DNA of 13,207 bases from Candidatus Collierbacteria bacterium (GTDB lineage: Bacteria > Patescibacteriota > Microgenomatia > UBA1400 > MFAQ01): contig JAHFKQ010000020.1 of NCBI GenBank assembly GCA_023245265.1, forward strand, positions 1-13,207. Reading direction: 5' to 3'. How positions within the stretch are numbered: the stretch's first letter is position 1; each line of letters begins with the position of its first letter. This document shows positions 12,124 through 13,207 of the stretch, in pieces. The notes below the pieces were generated by a model. That model saw only the letters and a list, made by a program, of their open reading frames with translations, was not told where the DNA came from and ran no database searches. A program made the translations under genes and the position numbers.

Positions 12124-13207
12124 CTATTTGGGCTCGAAGACAATCCCGAAGGAAGATGTTTTGTCCGGATAAATGAAGTTATAGCCGGTGGGGGTGGAGA
12201 TGGCCGGTGAGGTGACGAGAGAAGCCCGAGAGCCGCCGGGCAGTTCAAGAGCAATTTCCACATTGCTTTCACCCGGTAACAGACCGGGTTGCCGATACTC
12301 GGTCAAAGAGTAAGCAAAAGGCAGCCCGGTACCCGAGACTGAGGAGGTAAATTCAATCTGAAGCTGATTATCCCGATTGAAAAGGAGAGCAAGAGGAATC
12401 TGGAATCTTTCCAGGTTGTTATCTTTTTGTTTTAAAACCGACTTAGCCGAGAGAATCTTGCCGTTGAGAGTGACCGGTCCAAGGACTGAGCCTGACGGAG
12501 CATAAAGCTGAATGATGGTATTTAAGTCCCGGTTTAAATTTTTGAATTCTTTGATGAAGCGATAGTCTATGACATAGGTATGTTTTATACCGCCGGATAG
12601 AAAGGAAACCCGATGGGTAATTCTTTTTTTGAGATCACCACCGACACCGATGAGGGAAAAATTCGATTCGTTTAGGTAAGTAGTTTCACTGAGACAGGGC
12701 ACGGTACTCGGGATAGCCGGGTGACAAGAGTGAGCCAAAACGGCGCCGGAGAAGGTTTGATCGGCCAGATTTTTTTCCAGCTGACCATCGGCAGTCCAAA
12801 ATAGAAGCTGGCCGGTTAACGATTGGTGAGTCAGTACCCGACCCAAAGTAGCCAGCGAAAGACGATGTTCGGTGAGATTTGTCAAGTAATGTTCGATAAG
12901 TTGGGCATAGAGAGGACTTGGGGAAACCGTGGAGATTTCGGTTTGAAAAGTCTCGGCGGTGACATTTTGACCGTTGATGACCACACCCTTATCTTCCTCA
13001 AGAAGATCGGAAATGAGTTGGTTGTTTACGGCCATGATAATATCCGGCTTGATATTTAAACTTTTGTTAATAACCACGGAAAAATTGGAGGCAGTGGAAA
13101 CATAGTCCGGATTGTAATTTAAGTCCCGCAACTGCCATTTATTGGAACCGGTATAAAGATTTACCAAAGGAGGAGCCGTCAAGTCTGCGGGGATTAAGGC
13201 GTCCATG
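12124..13207 (-). CDS. DUF4012-like envelope protein, 5' end outside the window
   Basis: The frame is open to the right edge, giving about 360 residues of the C-terminal part; the stop is TAG. Near the start of the visible part, NKWQLRDLNYNPDYVSTA and then NIKPDIIMAVNNQLISDLLE match the core of DUF4012 proteins. These are membrane-anchored proteins of unknown role found in Gram-positive bacteria and CPR, often near surface-polysaccharide genes. In the family that core lies well inside the protein, so the methionine at 13206 is probably internal and the true start lies outside. The following ~250 residues alternate hydrophobic and polar residues and look beta-rich, consistent with an extracellular domain. 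Two cysteines (CHPAIPSTVPC) could form a disulfide. I assign the family with moderate confidence and no function. rplY follows after 46 bp with its own promoter. Confidence 0.65.
   Translation of the reverse strand, partial: MDALIPADLTAPPLVNLYTGSNKWQLRDLNYNPDYVSTASNFSVVINKSLNIKPDIIMAVNNQLISDLLEEDKGVVINGQNVTAETFQTEISTVSPSPLYAQLIEHYLTNLTEHRLSLATLGRVLTHQSLTGQLLFWTADGQLEKNLADQTFSGAVLAHSCHPAIPSTVPCLSETTYLNESNFSLIGVGGDLKKRITHRVSFLSGGIKHTYVIDYRFIKEFKNLNRDLNTIIQLYAPSGSVLGPVTLNGKILSAKSVLKQKDNNLERFQIPLALLFNRDNQLQIEFTSSVSGTGLPFAYSLTEYRQPGLLPGESNVEIALELPGGSRASLVTSPAISTPTGYNFIYPDKTSSFGIVFEPK

Noticed and set aside
2485..12126. TGA recoded as glycine or tryptophan
   Set aside because: No in-frame TGA occurs within any recognised gene; all read through under the standard bacterial code.
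12078..12272. N-terminal extension of L25 by 65 codons
   Set aside because: The extension overlaps the end of the DUF4012-like gene, is proline-rich noise without L25 homology, and would place the good rplY promoter inside the gene.
1..13207. CRISPR array or other tandem repeats
   Set aside because: No regularly spaced direct repeats were seen; the only short repetitive tracts are the Pro/Thr-rich codons in protein tails.

Overview
The window looks like a compact bacterial chromosome fragment from the Candidate Phyla Radiation (Patescibacteria), most likely the Microgenomates side. This rests on gene content: a VirD4/TraG-like ATPase without membrane anchor and with a proline-rich tail, a short divergent YidC, a transmembrane-anchored (not lipoprotein) solute-binding protein, a VanW/G5 surface protein, a DUF4012-type protein and a trimmed valyl-tRNA synthetase. 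Gaps between genes are mostly 1-64 bp. I cannot run a placement, so the taxonomy is inference.

Layout. Positions 1-6271 carry five minus-strand genes, in transcription order: solute-binding protein, nucleotidyltransferase-fold membrane protein, YidC-like insertase, SPFH protein, and the ATPase that runs off the left edge. A 64-bp divergent gap separates them from three plus-strand genes: VanW/G5 protein, tsaD and valS (6336-11368). A bidirectional terminator-like hairpin at 11370-11397 separates valS from two convergent minus-strand genes: ribosomal protein L25 (rplY) and the 3' part of a DUF4012-like gene that runs off the right edge. The one long gap (8064-8256) holds a terminator-like hairpin and a larger, well-paired hairpin.

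How the genes fit together. tsaD (tRNA t6A modification), valS and rplY are core translation genes. The left block and the VanW and DUF4012 proteins are envelope genes: membrane insertion, membrane scaffolding, possible DNA or protein translocation, sugar or oligomer capture and cell-wall binding. No mobile-element gene, integrase, CRISPR array, rRNA or tRNA was recognised.

The most striking non-gene signal is in the start regions. Seven of the eight genes whose start lies in the window and is not directly coupled to an upstream gene have a TANNNT -10-like box only 6-10 nt before the ATG. Several of these ATGs are pinned by an in-frame stop two codons upstream, and none has a usable Shine-Dalgarno. 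This predicts leaderless mRNAs. In addition, all nine visible stop codons are TAA or TAG, never TGA, and the tetranucleotide CCGG is conspicuously frequent.
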